Counted from the stretch's first letter, positions 19,905 to 29,613 are shown. The stretch: 64,000 bases of DNA from Marinobacter sp. 2_MG-2023 (GCF_030546935.1 NZ_JAUOPH010000001.1:186001-250000); one strand, 5' to 3'. The notes: generated from the sequence alone by a model not told the origin. Numbers and translations are program-made.

Positions 19905-19948
19905 CAGTAATTTCTGGGAAAAGAATCGTATCTGGAATAGTTCTTGGG

Positions 19949-19984
19949 AAGCTGGCAGGCCATAACTGGCCTGCCAGCTTTTTA
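19949..19984. terminator. Bidirectional terminator between ppsR and the M16 protease
   Basis: aagctggcaggcc (19949-19961) and ggcctgccagctt (19968-19980) are perfectly complementary over 13 bases with a six-base loop and a T-run to 19983. It separates convergent genes and can stop both. Confidence 0.92.
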
Positions 19985-19985
19985 T

Positions 19986-22910
19986 CTACAGCTCCTGAAT
20001 ATCCAGACCAAGCTCTGTCACAAGATTACGGTTTTCAGGCCCGGTGACAACGGCTGTGCTTGCCTTTTCCGGAGCCAACCAGATTTGCGCAACCCGTTTC
20101 AGATCATCCAGCGTTACCGCCAGCACCCTCTCACGGAAACGCATTCTCTGCTCCGGGCTGCGCCCGAACAACTTGTTATGAAACGCGTGGCGCGCAGCGC
20201 CAGCCGGAGAACGGGGGCGGTCCAACTGACCAATCACCCCAAGGATAGACTCCTCCAGTTCCTGATATTCGTGATCAGTTTCCTGAAGCCAGGCCAACGC
20301 CTTGTCGAAATCATCCAGGGTTTCAGCCAAACGAGGATCCCGATAAGAAAAGAACCGGAAGTTGCCATTCACGCTGTCCTGGGCGGCACCGCCGCCATAG
20401 GCACCGCCTTTCTCCCGAATGGCTCTGTGCAGATACCCGTTGCGCAGGAACCCTCCGAGCACCGTAAGTGCGGCTGCATCCGGGTGGTCAACTGGCACAG
20501 TGCTATAGGCCCGGGCGCAAAAGTTTACCTGCGTGGATGTCAGCCAGGCTTCACGGGTTACAAAGCTCACCGGCTCCATGCTCCAACGAGATGATTCAAC
20601 GCCCTTTTCACTGCCCCAGCAGGTTTTAAGGTCGTCGATCAGCGCAGGAAGGTGCTCATCCTCACCAATGACCAGGAACTCTCGCGCCTGCTCACTGATT
20701 CTCTTGTGCAAGCCAGCCAGTTGCTGACAAAAAGCGTCCAGCGCAGCAGGATCTTTCAAGGACTGATCAAGCTTTTTGGTACCTCGGATTCCAGCCAGAC
20801 CACCCAGCCGGAAGGACAGCCAGGCTCCGGGGCTCATACCCTGGGCTGCAGCCCCCATAGCCAGAGCGTGACCGCTGCCTGTTACCGCCTGCTCTCGGCG
20901 GGCACGAATCTGGGCAACAATTTCACGAATGCGATCTTTTTCATCAAACCGGGCACTGGTGTAAACATCCCGGAGCAGCTTGGTGAGTGCTGTACGATTG
21001 CGGGACAGCGCTTTACCGCTGAAGATCACATAGCCTGAAAGGTTCTGGACGTCATCAATGCGAGCTTTAGCCGAAAACGAGGCTCCTATACCACCGGATT
21101 CCGCCGAGATCCGGTCCTGCATTTGCAGATAATCCAGGTCGCCGCAACCCACCTCTGAAATCAGAGCACCGTAGTAGGGTAACAGCAGCAGTTCTTCTTC
21201 CGTCAGATCCGGCAGAGGCACCACAACCTGCTCGTACACCAGACCATTGGTGCCCCGTGCAAATATGCTTGCAGAAATATCACCATCAAAGCGACCTTCA
21301 GGTTCCGGCATTTGCAGCGGTACGTCGGTCAGATCCACTTTCGGCAGAATCGAGTCATCATCCTTGCGCATCTGGCGCTCTTCCAACGCTTTGGCGCGAT
21401 CAACGATATGGGCAACTTCCTCACTGGAAAGCTCAGCCTTGCGTTTTGCAAGTGCTTCGCGGATTGCCTGCTGGCGCCGTGCGTCAAGCTTGTCGTCCGG
21501 ACGCAAGGTAAGCGTTACCCGGTGCGGATTATCCAACAGCTTGCGACGTATCAGGTTCGGAATATATTGCGGATCATGGATTTTCTCGCGGAGACTAGCC
21601 AGAACCGGCTCCAGATCCAGCAATTCAACAGGGTCACCGCCGTGAACCATGGGAGCAATGGCACTCATGATCAATTGAAGACCATAGGGGAAACTGTCTC
21701 CGGCAATTTCACGCTGATGCAGTTCGAGCTGATGAAGAATCGCCTCCAGGCGCTCCTCGCTGACGCCTTCTTCGACCACCTTGTTCAGCGTGCTCTCGAT
21801 CAGGACTTCCAGATCGCCCTGCTTCTCGGGCTCGCTGCCTTCAATACCGCAAACAAACGTCATTTCACGGTTGGAATCTTCCAGACCGCACATTGGTGAA
21901 GGAGCCTGACCAATGTCGGTTGTTTCCAGGGCGCGCATCAGCGGAGAGGCGCTGTTTTCCAGCAACACAGCCGACAACAACTGCCCTTCGAGGTTTTCCT
22001 GAAGATCAAAGCTATGGCCCAACAGCCAACCCATTACGATATGGGTTTTGCTGGCCGTGTCTTCGCCCTCATTTACCCCGTAGCCCTGCTCAACACGAAC
22101 CGGCGCGAACATGCGCTTTTCATCCCGCACAGGCAGTTCAATATCCAGCCGGTCGAAACGCTTGAGTGCCAGCTCTTCAAAACGCTCCTGATGCTCATGG
22201 GCAGGAATATTTCCGTAGGTGGCAAAAATTGCGTTGCTGGGGTGATAGTGATGCCGGTAAAAGCGGATAAGATCCTCGTAGCTCAGATCAACAATCTGAT
22301 CCGGCTCGCCACCACTGTTGTAATGATAGGTGGTTGTCGGGAACAAATGGCTGCTCAGGTTCTGCCAGAGCTGTGAGGTGGGCGCGCTCATGGCGCCTTT
22401 CATTTCATTGTAAACAACTCCCCGGTATACCAGCTCCGTACTGGGGTCATCCGGCTTTTCAAACTCCAGGCGATGGCCTTCCTGTGCGAAATCCAGCGGA
22501 TCCAGTTTGGAGAAGAACACGGAGTCCAGATAAACGGATAGCAGATTATCAAAATCCTTTCGATTCATGCTCGCGAAGGGGTATGCCGTCCAGTCGCTGC
22601 TGGTAAAGGCGTTCATGAACGTATTCAGGGAACGACGAATCATCATGAAGAAGGGATCGCGGACAGGATAGCGTTCACTGCCACACAAGGCCGTGTGTTC
22701 AAGAATATGGGCAACGCCTGTAGAATCCATCGGAAAGGTTCTGAGCGCCACAAAAAACACGTTCTCGTCGTTATCCGCCGCGAGATGAAGATGGCGGGCA
22801 CCGGTTTTCCTGTGACGATACTCCTCAACATCGAGATTAAGCGTATCAATCCGGTGACTGCGAAGCTTCTCAAAAGCCGGATGGGTTGCGTTGTCGATCA
22901 CTGCAGCCAT
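19986..22910 (-). CDS. M16C family metallopeptidase (presequence protease PreP-like)
   Basis: A 974-residue zinc protease. The inverted zinc motif HILEH is at H68, E71 and H72, the third ligand is expected in the conserved ERF/NEMKGAM region, and the later segment RNGYLHRAIREKGGAYGGG at about 840 is the substrate-binding R/Y motif. Length and motifs match PreP/M16C enzymes, which degrade peptides inside a closed chamber. No signal peptide is present, so it is cytoplasmic. The start MAAVIDNATH at 22910 has agga upstream. Confidence 0.92.
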   Translation of the reverse strand: MAAVIDNATHPAFEKLRSHRIDTLNLDVEEYRHRKTGARHLHLAADNDENVFFVALRTFPMDSTGVAHILEHTALCGSERYPVRDPFFMMIRRSLNTFMNAFTSSDWTAYPFASMNRKDFDNLLSVYLDSVFFSKLDPLDFAQEGHRLEFEKPDDPSTELVYRGVVYNEMKGAMSAPTSQLWQNLSSHLFPTTTYHYNSGGEPDQIVDLSYEDLIRFYRHHYHPSNAIFATYGNIPAHEHQERFEELALKRFDRLDIELPVRDEKRMFAPVRVEQGYGVNEGEDTASKTHIVMGWLLGHSFDLQENLEGQLLSAVLLENSASPLMRALETTDIGQAPSPMCGLEDSNREMTFVCGIEGSEPEKQGDLEVLIESTLNKVVEEGVSEERLEAILHQLELHQREIAGDSFPYGLQLIMSAIAPMVHGGDPVELLDLEPVLASLREKIHDPQYIPNLIRRKLLDNPHRVTLTLRPDDKLDARRQQAIREALAKRKAELSSEEVAHIVDRAKALEERQMRKDDDSILPKVDLTDVPLQMPEPEGRFDGDISASIFARGTNGLVYEQVVVPLPDLTEEELLLLPYYGALISEVGCGDLDYLQMQDRISAESGGIGASFSAKARIDDVQNLSGYVIFSGKALSRNRTALTKLLRDVYTSARFDEKDRIREIVAQIRARREQAVTGSGHALAMGAAAQGMSPGAWLSFRLGGLAGIRGTKKLDQSLKDPAALDAFCQQLAGLHKRISEQAREFLVIGEDEHLPALIDDLKTCWGSEKGVESSRWSMEPVSFVTREAWLTSTQVNFCARAYSTVPVDHPDAAALTVLGGFLRNGYLHRAIREKGGAYGGGAAQDSVNGNFRFFSYRDPRLAETLDDFDKALAWLQETDHEYQELEESILGVIGQLDRPRSPAGAARHAFHNKLFGRSPEQRMRFRERVLAVTLDDLKRVAQIWLAPEKASTAVVTGPENRNLVTELGLDIQEL

Positions 22911-23010
22911 TCAAACTATCCTGTCGTTAAACAATTGGAGAATTGTAGGGTAACACGTAGTATCGATTATCATGCATCCGTCCCCAAGCGATAAGGTAGC
23001 CCACTGATCC

Positions 23011-23487
23011 ATGAGCACAACTCCAGGCCCAGCAAGTTCAGGCCCAGCAAAAGCCGAGCAGGCTCCCGAAGTCGCAGCCTATTGGGCGGAGCGACGCCGG
23101 TATCTAGAGCGCATAAGGAAATCCCCTGAACTACGACAGAGGTTCTGGCGCGAAGTTGCCATATACCTGGCCCGGCGTATCCTCTGGTCGTTTGGCTTCT
23201 TCCCTGTATTCATGGCCTTCTGGGTGCCGCTGGTGCTATCCAGCTTCAACCCGGTAGTTCTGGCGTCCGACCTCATCCCCCTGCTTCAGGATTTTGTAAA
23301 CTCGAATCCTGAAGTACAGGCTACAACCCTCAGCACTTTCTCCATCGCCTGGGCATCGGTTGGTTTTTTCTTTCTGATCTTCGATTTCGTGTTAACCCCG
23401 TTCAAATCACCTTACGAATACGAAGCCGATGTATACATGAGGGCATGGGAACAGCTCAATCATGAACAACTTCCAGCGAAAATGTGA
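23011..23487 (+). CDS. Small membrane protein of unknown function
   Basis: A 158-residue protein I do not recognise. A Pro/Ala-rich N-terminus (1-25) is followed by a charged amphipathic helix (about 26-50), then a hydrophobic segment at about 57-80 (FGFFPVFMAFWVPLVL), a loop of about 25 residues, a second membrane segment at about 108-130 and a cytoplasmic tail rich in aromatic and acidic residues. The start is ATG at 23011 with aaggtag upstream. It lies in a run of plus-strand envelope-like genes before the MORN protein. Confidence 0.6.
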   Translation: MSTTPGPASSGPAKAEQAPEVAAYWAERRRYLERIRKSPELRQRFWREVAIYLARRILWSFGFFPVFMAFWVPLVLSSFNPVVLASDLIPLLQDFVNSNPEVQATTLSTFSIAWASVGFFFLIFDFVLTPFKSPYEYEADVYMRAWEQLNHEQLPAKM

Positions 23488-23599
23488 TTTGCCCAGCATT
23501 CTCAACAAGTTCAGGCACTTTCAGTTACATAACCCGGCCTGCGCTGGGTAAGATAAAACGACGATCAATGTGAAAAGTGCTGGATCAAGAGGTTCCACC

Positions 23600-24883
23600 A
23601 TGGTCGACTTCAGACCACTTCTGTTTCTGAATGCCCTGGCTCTTATGCTCTTGGTGACAGCTGGCTTTGCTTCGATTCGCAATGATCAGCCCAGTGGTGA
23701 GGTCGTTGAAGCTGCCGCACCTACGATTGAAAATACTGCGCAGACATCAACAGCTGTCGTTAAAGCTGTTTCAGTGCCTCCAGCCGAATCTGAAGCTGTA
23801 TACGAGCCACCTAAGGTAAACACTGAGCCATTCCTTATTCCCGAACTGGCGGAAGCCCCCCCGGCAATTGCTTCAGCCGAACTGCCTAAAACCCTGAACA
23901 CCCACGCTGCCGATACAGCCGAGTCCTCTTCAGAGCCTGTTCCAGCTCCAAAAACAGGCACACTTACCTTGCGCTCAAACGTGGCAGATGATCAGGTTGA
24001 AATCAACGGCAAAGCCTATGGTGCAACGCGCCTGGACCTCGAGCTGGCCCCGGGGAAATATGACATCACCATAACTAAAAACGGTTTCCAGCCCTGGCAG
24101 CAAAGCGTCGTTCTCAATGCAGGCAAGGAGCTGACGTTGGTCGGCAAACTGGAAGCCTACACTTCCGTCGATCATCAGAACGGGGTATGGCGAGGTAACG
24201 TGAAAACCGGCGACGGAACCTATATAGATAGCGACAATCTCCGGTACGAAGGTCACTTTGTTGATGGTGCTTTTCACGGCACAGGTACCGCCTGGTATGC
24301 GGACGGCTCCCGCTACGAGGGCGATTGGGAGAACGGCAGGCGTAGCGGTGAGGGTGTATGGCGCGATGCGGATGGCTCCCGCTATACAGGCCAATTCAGT
24401 GCGGATGCATTTCACGGCCAGGGCACGCTCACACTTGAAAACGGTGATATTCTTACCGGGGAGTGGTCGCAGAACCAACTTAACGGCCACGGTTCTCTGA
24501 CCACAGCCGACGGCATGTTATATGTCGGCAGCTTTCGCAACAGCGACTTTCACGGGCGAGGCACTCTCACCTACCCCGACGGCCGCCACTACGAAGGCGA
24601 TTTTTCCAATGGTTCCTTCCATGGTGACGGATCGGAAGTATTCGCCAACGGAAAGAAATACGAAGGCGAGTACATCGAAGGCAAGTTCCACGGAAACGGT
24701 TTGCTGCGCAACCCGAATGGCAGCTCCATCGAGGCGACGTTCCGCCACGGTGAGCCCTACGGGCAGGTTCGCCTGACCACAGCGGCCGGCGAAATATTCA
24801 CGGCCCGCACCACAGAGCCCGGCGTGTGTTATCGGGACAAAAGCTATCGGGCAACACAATGCCCGACACTGGAAGGCTGGTAA
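23600..24883 (+). CDS. PEGA-domain and MORN-repeat envelope protein
   Basis: A 427-residue protein. An N-terminal membrane anchor or signal (about 4-25) is followed by a Pro/Ala/Glu-rich linker, a PEGA domain (about 125-195: TLTLRSNVADDQVEING, ending LVGKLE) and seven well-formed MORN repeats (YEGxFxxGxFHGxGT pattern, about 22-24 residues each) plus a degenerate eighth. A short cysteine-containing tail (CYRDKSYRATQC) may form a disulphide. The ATG at 23600 has agagg upstream; a GTG at 23570 is in frame but lacks support. PEGA domains occur in surface-layer and envelope proteins, and MORN repeats bind proteins or lipids. The role is unknown. Confidence 0.85.
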   Translation: MVDFRPLLFLNALALMLLVTAGFASIRNDQPSGEVVEAAAPTIENTAQTSTAVVKAVSVPPAESEAVYEPPKVNTEPFLIPELAEAPPAIASAELPKTLNTHAADTAESSSEPVPAPKTGTLTLRSNVADDQVEINGKAYGATRLDLELAPGKYDITITKNGFQPWQQSVVLNAGKELTLVGKLEAYTSVDHQNGVWRGNVKTGDGTYIDSDNLRYEGHFVDGAFHGTGTAWYADGSRYEGDWENGRRSGEGVWRDADGSRYTGQFSADAFHGQGTLTLENGDILTGEWSQNQLNGHGSLTTADGMLYVGSFRNSDFHGRGTLTYPDGRHYEGDFSNGSFHGDGSEVFANGKKYEGEYIEGKFHGNGLLRNPNGSSIEATFRHGEPYGQVRLTTAAGEIFTARTTEPGVCYRDKSYRATQCPTLEGW

Positions 24884-24932
24884 TAGCGGCCCGATAACCA
24901 ACGTGATTGAAGTAACAGCTTGAGGTAGTTAG

Positions 24933-26030
24933 ATGGCGATCAAAAATGCTCTTCTGGTGGATGATTCCAAAGTAGCCCGGTTTGCCCTGAGCAAACTGCT
25001 CGAAGGCCGCGACATGAATATAAGCATGGCCAGTTCTGCAGAAGAGGCCCTGGAACTCCTCAACACCGGCGAACACCCGGATGTCATTTTCATGGACCAC
25101 CTCATGCCCGGGATGAACGGCGTGGAGGCTACCAAAGCCATAAAAGGTAACCCGGACACTTCCAGCATCCCCATCATAATGTGCACGTCCCAGAAATCCT
25201 CATCGTTCACGAAAGAAGCCATGAACTTCGGCGTCTACAACATCCTTACCAAGCCGACGCAGCCTGATGGACTGGGCCTGGTACTGGACCAATTGGCGAG
25301 TGATCTTCTCCAGGGCGCGCTTCCCGAGGCACCCCGGATTGACCCGGAGCCCGACACCGACGAATACCTTCACGACATGACAGATAATGCAGCGCTGGAA
25401 ATTCCACCAGAGCAGCCCCATCCGGAGATTACCCAAAACGGCAGCGCTCCCACCAGTGTTGTTCCGCTGACCAGCGAGCTGATTGAACAGATTTCACGCT
25501 CCGCCGTCAAAACGCACATCAACAACCGCCTTCATGAGTTGCTGAGCTCTTTGTTTGACGAGCAGTTTGACCATCTGAAACGGGCGCTGGACGAGTCACG
25601 AAGCAAACAGGAAAGCGCCATGGAAGCGCGCCTGAATTCGATGAGCGAGATGATCGATGAGCGCACCCGCAACCTTCGAGACGAGGTTGCGGGTGAGGTA
25701 AACCTTAACTTGGGCAGGGAGCTGGCAGGCCTTAAAAAAGAGCTCTCACGTAACTCCGGATTCACCAGTGACCATATGGCGGAGCTGAAAGATCATATTA
25801 CCAGCGTGCAGACCATAGACACCGAGTTCTGGCAAACGCTGCAATCTGAAGCCATCCAACAGGCTAACGAGGTTTCCCGTGAGACAGCTGAAGATATTGC
25901 CCAGCGTACTATTGACTTGTTTGTCGCTCAGCAGCGTTCTGCGTCATCCAAAATATATACCATTGGCCTGACTTTGAGCCTTGGGGTATTCAGCCTTGGG
26001 ATTGCCTGGCTTGCAGGCCTGTTCGGGTAA
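24933..26030 (+). CDS. Response regulator receiver protein with C-terminal membrane anchor
   Basis: A 365-residue protein. The receiver domain (1-125) keeps the acidic pocket D10-D11, the phospho-acceptor D55 ([13 protein letters not shown]), the T/S of CTSQKS near 84 and the K of LTKP near 105. A Pro/Glu linker leads to a long helical, probably coiled-coil region (about 175-335) and then a hydrophobic segment at about 341-362 within 3 residues of the end. There is no DNA-binding or enzymatic output domain. It probably acts by dimerisation at the membrane. gaggtag lies six bases before the ATG. The 3' end overlaps the convergent MobA-like gene by 41 bases. Confidence 0.85.
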   Translation: MAIKNALLVDDSKVARFALSKLLEGRDMNISMASSAEEALELLNTGEHPDVIFMDHLMPGMNGVEATKAIKGNPDTSSIPIIMCTSQKSSSFTKEAMNFGVYNILTKPTQPDGLGLVLDQLASDLLQGALPEAPRIDPEPDTDEYLHDMTDNAALEIPPEQPHPEITQNGSAPTSVVPLTSELIEQISRSAVKTHINNRLHELLSSLFDEQFDHLKRALDESRSKQESAMEARLNSMSEMIDERTRNLRDEVAGEVNLNLGRELAGLKKELSRNSGFTSDHMAELKDHITSVQTIDTEFWQTLQSEAIQQANEVSRETAEDIAQRTIDLFVAQQRSASSKIYTIGLTLSLGVFSLGIAWLAGLFG

Positions 26031-26667
26031 ACTCCTCGCGAATCCTGCGCCAGTCATCCGGAGTGTCTATATCGTCATGAACACCCGGAATGGCCAGCCT
26101 CGTCGCATTTGCTCCAACCAACAACTGACCCGCTCCCCGATCACCCTCCAGCGCAAGAATGTCAGGCCATAACCAGCGAGGCAGATAAGCCGGAACGCCC
26201 GGGCGGCTCCCGTAGTCTGCTGCAAGAGCCTGGTCCGGAAAACACCGCGCTGTTTCACCAAACGCTGCAAGAGCATGGTGGTCCAGCAGCGGCTGATCCG
26301 CCAACAATACAAATGCACCTTTTGCATAGGGTCCCAGGCTGCGAATACCTGCCGAAAGCGATGCCGCCATCCCCTTGTGCCAGTCTGCCACGTGGACCCA
26401 GCGAGACGGCTGCGCCTGGCAACGAAAGCGAACCAATGGATACCAGGCGCCACACACTACATGAACATCCCGGCTAAGAAGCCTGCCCTGAGCAATGGCG
26501 TGATCCAGAAGCGTGCGGCTCTGACCGTTCCCTTCACTCAGGGCCATCATAGCCTTGGGACGCCCAAAACGGCTGGAAGCACCCGCCGCGAGAACAAGTG
26601 CCGGAAACTCCTGATCGTGATTATGGCGAGAAGCAGTTATGGTTTCGTTCCTTATAAAATGAGACAA
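25990..26667 (-). CDS. MobA/MocA-like nucleotidyltransferase
   Basis: A 225-residue NTP-transferase with [17 protein letters not shown], the nucleotide-binding signature of the MobA/MocA family, and LLADQPLL, the metal-binding motif. Such enzymes attach CMP or GMP to molybdopterin; the substrate cannot be fixed here, and no molybdenum enzyme genes are nearby. No ATG precedes the signature: the frame opens at TTG 26667 after a stop, with no good ribosome site there, so the exact start is uncertain. Confidence 0.75.
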   Translation of the reverse strand: MSHFIRNETITASRHNHDQEFPALVLAAGASSRFGRPKAMMALSEGNGQSRTLLDHAIAQGRLLSRDVHVVCGAWYPLVRFRCQAQPSRWVHVADWHKGMAASLSAGIRSLGPYAKGAFVLLADQPLLDHHALAAFGETARCFPDQALAADYGSRPGVPAYLPRWLWPDILALEGDRGAGQLLVGANATRLAIPGVHDDIDTPDDWRRIREEFTRTGLQARQSQG

Positions 26668-26775
26668 ATGGAATCAGTGGCGAGAATAAGCTCAGACTAA
26701 TACGCTGGCAGGTCACTCATTCCGGATTTTTGCTAGAATCCCCACATCATTCAACCATACCCGCTCGGAAACTTA

Positions 26776-27627
26776 ATGAACCAGCTGTTTGTAGACAACC
26801 TCACCGTTATCGATTTCGCTTACCTGGACCCCACCCGGGGATTAGTGGGGGAAAGCTGGATTGCCGACGTTGTACTGGGAGGCGAGCTTGATGACCAGGG
26901 CATGGTATTCGATTTCAGCAACGTAAAGCGCACCATAAAGCGCATCATTGATGAGCGTGTGGATCACAGGCTGGTGATACCCCGCGGTTACGAAGGCCTC
27001 TCCTGGAACCAGGATACACCCGACACCTTCACCTGGGCCCTAACTGACGGCAGCCACATAGTGCACCGCTCGCCGGATGAAGCCATCGTATGGCTTTCTG
27101 CAGAGCGGGTTGTTCCGTCGGCAGTAGCGGCTCTGCTTGAGCGTGAGCTGATGGCGGTACTACCGGCAAATGTGACTTCGGTGGAAATCAATCTTCGGGA
27201 AGAGGAAATTGATGGGGCTTACTACCATTACGTTCACGGTCTGAAAAAGCACCTGGGTAACTGCCAGCGCATAGCACACGGCCACCGCTCACCTATTCGC
27301 ATCGATCGGAACGGACGCAGAGATTATGACCTGGAGCGCTCCTGGGCCAGGCTTTGGCAGGATATCTACGTGGGGTCTGAAGAAGACGTTGCGCGCAGGC
27401 AGGTAGCGGAAAACGGCGTCCCGTACATCACCTTTGAGTACGAGGCCAACCAGGGCGAGTTTGCCCTGACCCTGCCGGAAAAGCGTGTTTATATGATGGC
27501 CACTGACACCACGGTTGAATTGATTGCCGCGCACATTGCTGGCCAGCTGAAATCAGAATTCCCTGCCGACACGATCCTTGTGAAAGCTTATGAGGGCGTT
27601 GGCAAAGGAGCCCTAGCCTCTCGTTAA
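26776..27627 (+). CDS. 6-pyruvoyl-tetrahydropterin synthase-like protein with two domains
   Basis: A 283-residue protein of the PTPS/QueD (6-carboxytetrahydropterin synthase) family, twice the usual length. The first domain (about 1-130) has FDFSNVKRTIKRIIDERVDHR, with the D/H ends of the family. The second (about 131-283) has EINLREEEIDGAYYHYVHG and AHGHRSPI, supplying histidines like the zinc triad. The pairing suggests a gene fusion or duplication. Its substrate is unclear: pterin synthesis or queuosine biosynthesis are possible. It lies alone between the MobA-like gene and a palindromic element. Confidence 0.75.
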   Translation: MNQLFVDNLTVIDFAYLDPTRGLVGESWIADVVLGGELDDQGMVFDFSNVKRTIKRIIDERVDHRLVIPRGYEGLSWNQDTPDTFTWALTDGSHIVHRSPDEAIVWLSAERVVPSAVAALLERELMAVLPANVTSVEINLREEEIDGAYYHYVHGLKKHLGNCQRIAHGHRSPIRIDRNGRRDYDLERSWARLWQDIYVGSEEDVARRQVAENGVPYITFEYEANQGEFALTLPEKRVYMMATDTTVELIAAHIAGQLKSEFPADTILVKAYEGVGKGALASR

Positions 27628-27648
27628 TGCCGGCCACTCCAGAGGCAA

Positions 27649-27753
27649 GTGAGCAGGGCGCCACCTTCCAAAACTGTGTGTTGCCAGGGATGGCAACACC
27701 AAGCCCCCATGGATGGGTTTACGGCGTGTTTTGGGAGGCGGCGCCCTGCTCAC
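27649..27753. repeat. Three-armed palindromic intergenic element
   Basis: An outer stem gtgagcagggcgcc (27649-27662) pairs perfectly with ggcgccctgctcac (27740-27753). After a one-base mismatch, 27664-27674 pairs with 27728-27738 with a single G-T wobble. Inside are two hairpins: gtgttgcca/tggcaacac (27678-27699, loop ggga) and aagccc/gggttt (27701-27720). The whole 105-base sequence has no coding potential. It looks like an interspersed repeat or REP/BIME-type element; only one copy is visible here. Confidence 0.8.
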
Positions 27754-27793
27754 GGTCTCTGGCAATCAGCCCGATCCATTTATAAACAGGCAC

Positions 27794-27821
27794 AAAAAAA
27801 CCGCCCGAAGGCGGTTTTTTT
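27794..27821. terminator. Bidirectional terminator downstream of the tRNA genes
   Basis: aaaaaaaccgcc (27794-27805, with ccgcc at 27801-27805) pairs with ggcggttttttt (27810-27821) around cgaa. It lies 37 bases past the 3' end of tRNA-Glu on the minus strand and probably ends that transcript. Confidence 0.92.
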
Positions 27822-27857
27822 GATGGCTATCCGGTGGACTAAACCGTCAAGCCGTAT

Positions 27858-27933
27858 TGGCGTCCCCTAGGGGGTTCGAACCCCTGTTGCCGCCGTGAAA
27901 GGGCGGAGTCCTAGGCCACTAGACGAAGGGGAC
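27858..27933 (-). tRNA. tRNA-Glu (UUC)
   Basis: A 76-base tRNA on the minus strand, from GTCCCCTTCG to the encoded CCA at 27858-27860. The acceptor stem gtcccct pairs with aggggac, the anticodon stem ccgcc/ggcgg holds the loop ctttcac with anticodon TTC, and the T-arm has the usual ggttcgaacc. It follows tRNA-Ala by seven bases. Confidence 0.98.
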
Positions 27934-27940
27934 TAGAAAT

Positions 27941-28016
27941 TGGTGGAGCCAGGCGGGATCGAACCGCCGACCTCAACACTGCCAGTGTTGCGCTCTCCCA
28001 GCTGAGCTATGGCCCC
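27941..28016 (-). tRNA. tRNA-Ala (GGC)
   Basis: A 76-base tRNA on the minus strand, starting GGGGCCATAGCTCAGCTGG and ending in encoded CCA. The anticodon stem caaca/tgttg holds a loop with GGC. The T-arm has ggttcgatcc. It is the first gene after the strong promoter at 28030-28058. Confidence 0.98.
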
Positions 28017-28029
28017 TCAACGGATGCGT

Positions 28030-28058
28030 ATATTAAGGATCCACCCCATGGGCGTCAA
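28030..28058 (-). promoter_or_regulatory. Sigma-70 promoter of the tRNA-Ala/tRNA-Glu operon
   Basis: On the minus strand, TTGACG (28058-28053) and TAATAT (28035-28030) are separated by exactly 17 bases, close to consensus. The expected start lies near 28023, a few bases before tRNA-Ala at 28016. Confidence 0.9.
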
Positions 28059-28131
28059 CCTTTCACCCCACTTTTTTCCAGTTTTCTGAACATCCTTGTC
28101 CAGACCGCTTACTTCTTCACCAAAGTGGCTA

Positions 28132-29613
28132 TTAAGCACCCAATGCTGCGTACTCTTTTTCCACTTTCTTCGTTTCTTTCTTGGAGAAACCTCCAAGCAC
28201 TTCAAGAGCCTGCCGCAAACGCGCTCGGGTCATATCCGGGCCCAGCACATCCATGGAGTCCATAACAGACCAGGAGTTCGGCGTGCCTGCAATTGCAACG
28301 AACACAGAGAACATGAAGTCGCCCATTTTCAGATCCATAGCCTTGGCCAGGAATTTTATATCGGCAAAAATTGTGTCCTTACTCCAATGGCGTTGAGCCT
28401 CAAGCTTCCACAAAGTAAATTGGAGCACCCGTTTAATCTGGCCTTCTTCCAGTTTGTTGTGAACAAAGTCTTCCGGCTTCAGATTAAGCATGCCCGAGAA
28501 CATGAACTGCGCCATAGGCGCCACATCAGAGAAGACTTCCGCCCTGCCCTTGATATGCGGCACCAACGCCTTGAGTGCGTCTTCGTTGAACCACCATTGG
28601 CGCATGCGTTCAATAAACTGTTCTTCCGTAAGCTCATCACGCAGCCACTGGCCGTTGAGCCAGCGAAGTTTTTCCACATCGAAAACCGGCCCGCCAAGAG
28701 AGACACGCTGGATGTCGAAGTTTGCGATCATTTCATCCAGAGTAAACTTTTCGCGCTCATCCGGCATGGACCAACCCATGCGGCCAAGGTAGTTGGTAAC
28801 GGCTTCCGGCAAGAAACCCATGCGCTCATAGAAATTAATGCTCGTGGGGTTCTTACGCTTCGACAGTTTGCTTTTATCCGGATTGCGCAGTAACGGGAGG
28901 TGACACAGCACGGGCATTTCCCAGCCAAAATACTGGTACAGCAATTTGTGCTTGGGCGCAGAGTTGATCCATTCTTCGCCACGCAGTACATGGGTAATTT
29001 CCATCAGATGGTCGTCAACCACGTTAGCCAGATGGTAAGTCGGCATGCCATCTGATTTCAGCAGAATCTGGCAGTCCACCTGTGCCCAGTCTATTTCAAT
29101 GGTGCCACGGAGCATGTCTTCAATTTCGCAGACGCCCTCATCGGGCACCTTCATACGGATCACGTAGGATTCACCCGCATCCAGGCGACGTTTCACCTCT
29201 TCCTGGGACAGTTCAAGGTTGCCCTTGATGCCAGGGTTCAGGCCTTGCGCCTTGCGCTCTTCACGAATCGCATCCAGCTCTTCTGGCGTACGGAAACAAT
29301 AAAAAGCATGGCCGGCAGTCACCAGGTCTTCCGCGTACTGAGCGTACGAATGCTTGCGCTCAGACTGGCGATAGGGGCCATGTGGACCTCCCACATCAGG
29401 GCCTTCGTCCCAATTGAGGCCCAGCCAACGCAGTGCCTTGAGGATATCCTGTTCAGATTCCGCAGTACTGCGTGCCTGATCGGTATCCTCAATACGCAAG
29501 ATAAACTGCCCGCCGTGTTGCCGGGCAAAGCAGAGGTTGAACAGGGCCACGTAGGCGGTACCAACGTGTGGGTCACCGGTAGGTGATGGAGCAATTCGGG
29601 TACGTACAGTCAT
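28132..29613 (-). CDS. gltX: Glutamate-tRNA ligase
   Basis: A 493-residue class I aminoacyl-tRNA synthetase charging tRNA-Glu. The HIGH-type motif is [12 protein letters not shown] near residue 8, and the KMSKS-type motif is SKLSKRK near residue 250. The length fits bacterial GltX. aggaagg precedes the ATG at 29613. It lies just upstream of the tRNA-Glu gene, an arrangement seen in related bacteria and not explained by a shared promoter here, as the tRNA genes have their own. Confidence 0.97.
   Translation of the reverse strand: MTVRTRIAPSPTGDPHVGTAYVALFNLCFARQHGGQFILRIEDTDQARSTAESEQDILKALRWLGLNWDEGPDVGGPHGPYRQSERKHSYAQYAEDLVTAGHAFYCFRTPEELDAIREERKAQGLNPGIKGNLELSQEEVKRRLDAGESYVIRMKVPDEGVCEIEDMLRGTIEIDWAQVDCQILLKSDGMPTYHLANVVDDHLMEITHVLRGEEWINSAPKHKLLYQYFGWEMPVLCHLPLLRNPDKSKLSKRKNPTSINFYERMGFLPEAVTNYLGRMGWSMPDEREKFTLDEMIANFDIQRVSLGGPVFDVEKLRWLNGQWLRDELTEEQFIERMRQWWFNEDALKALVPHIKGRAEVFSDVAPMAQFMFSGMLNLKPEDFVHNKLEEGQIKRVLQFTLWKLEAQRHWSKDTIFADIKFLAKAMDLKMGDFMFSVFVAIAGTPNSWSVMDSMDVLGPDMTRARLRQALEVLGGFSKKETKKVEKEYAALGA

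Noticed and set aside
27649-28016. A tRNA-borne genomic island or prophage attachment site
   Set aside because: No integrase, direct repeat of a tRNA 3' end or foreign-looking gene is seen nearby; the palindrome alone does not support an island.
28096-28893. A 265-codon plus-strand frame opposite gltX
   Set aside because: It lies wholly within the gltX coding region and has no recognisable domain or start signal.
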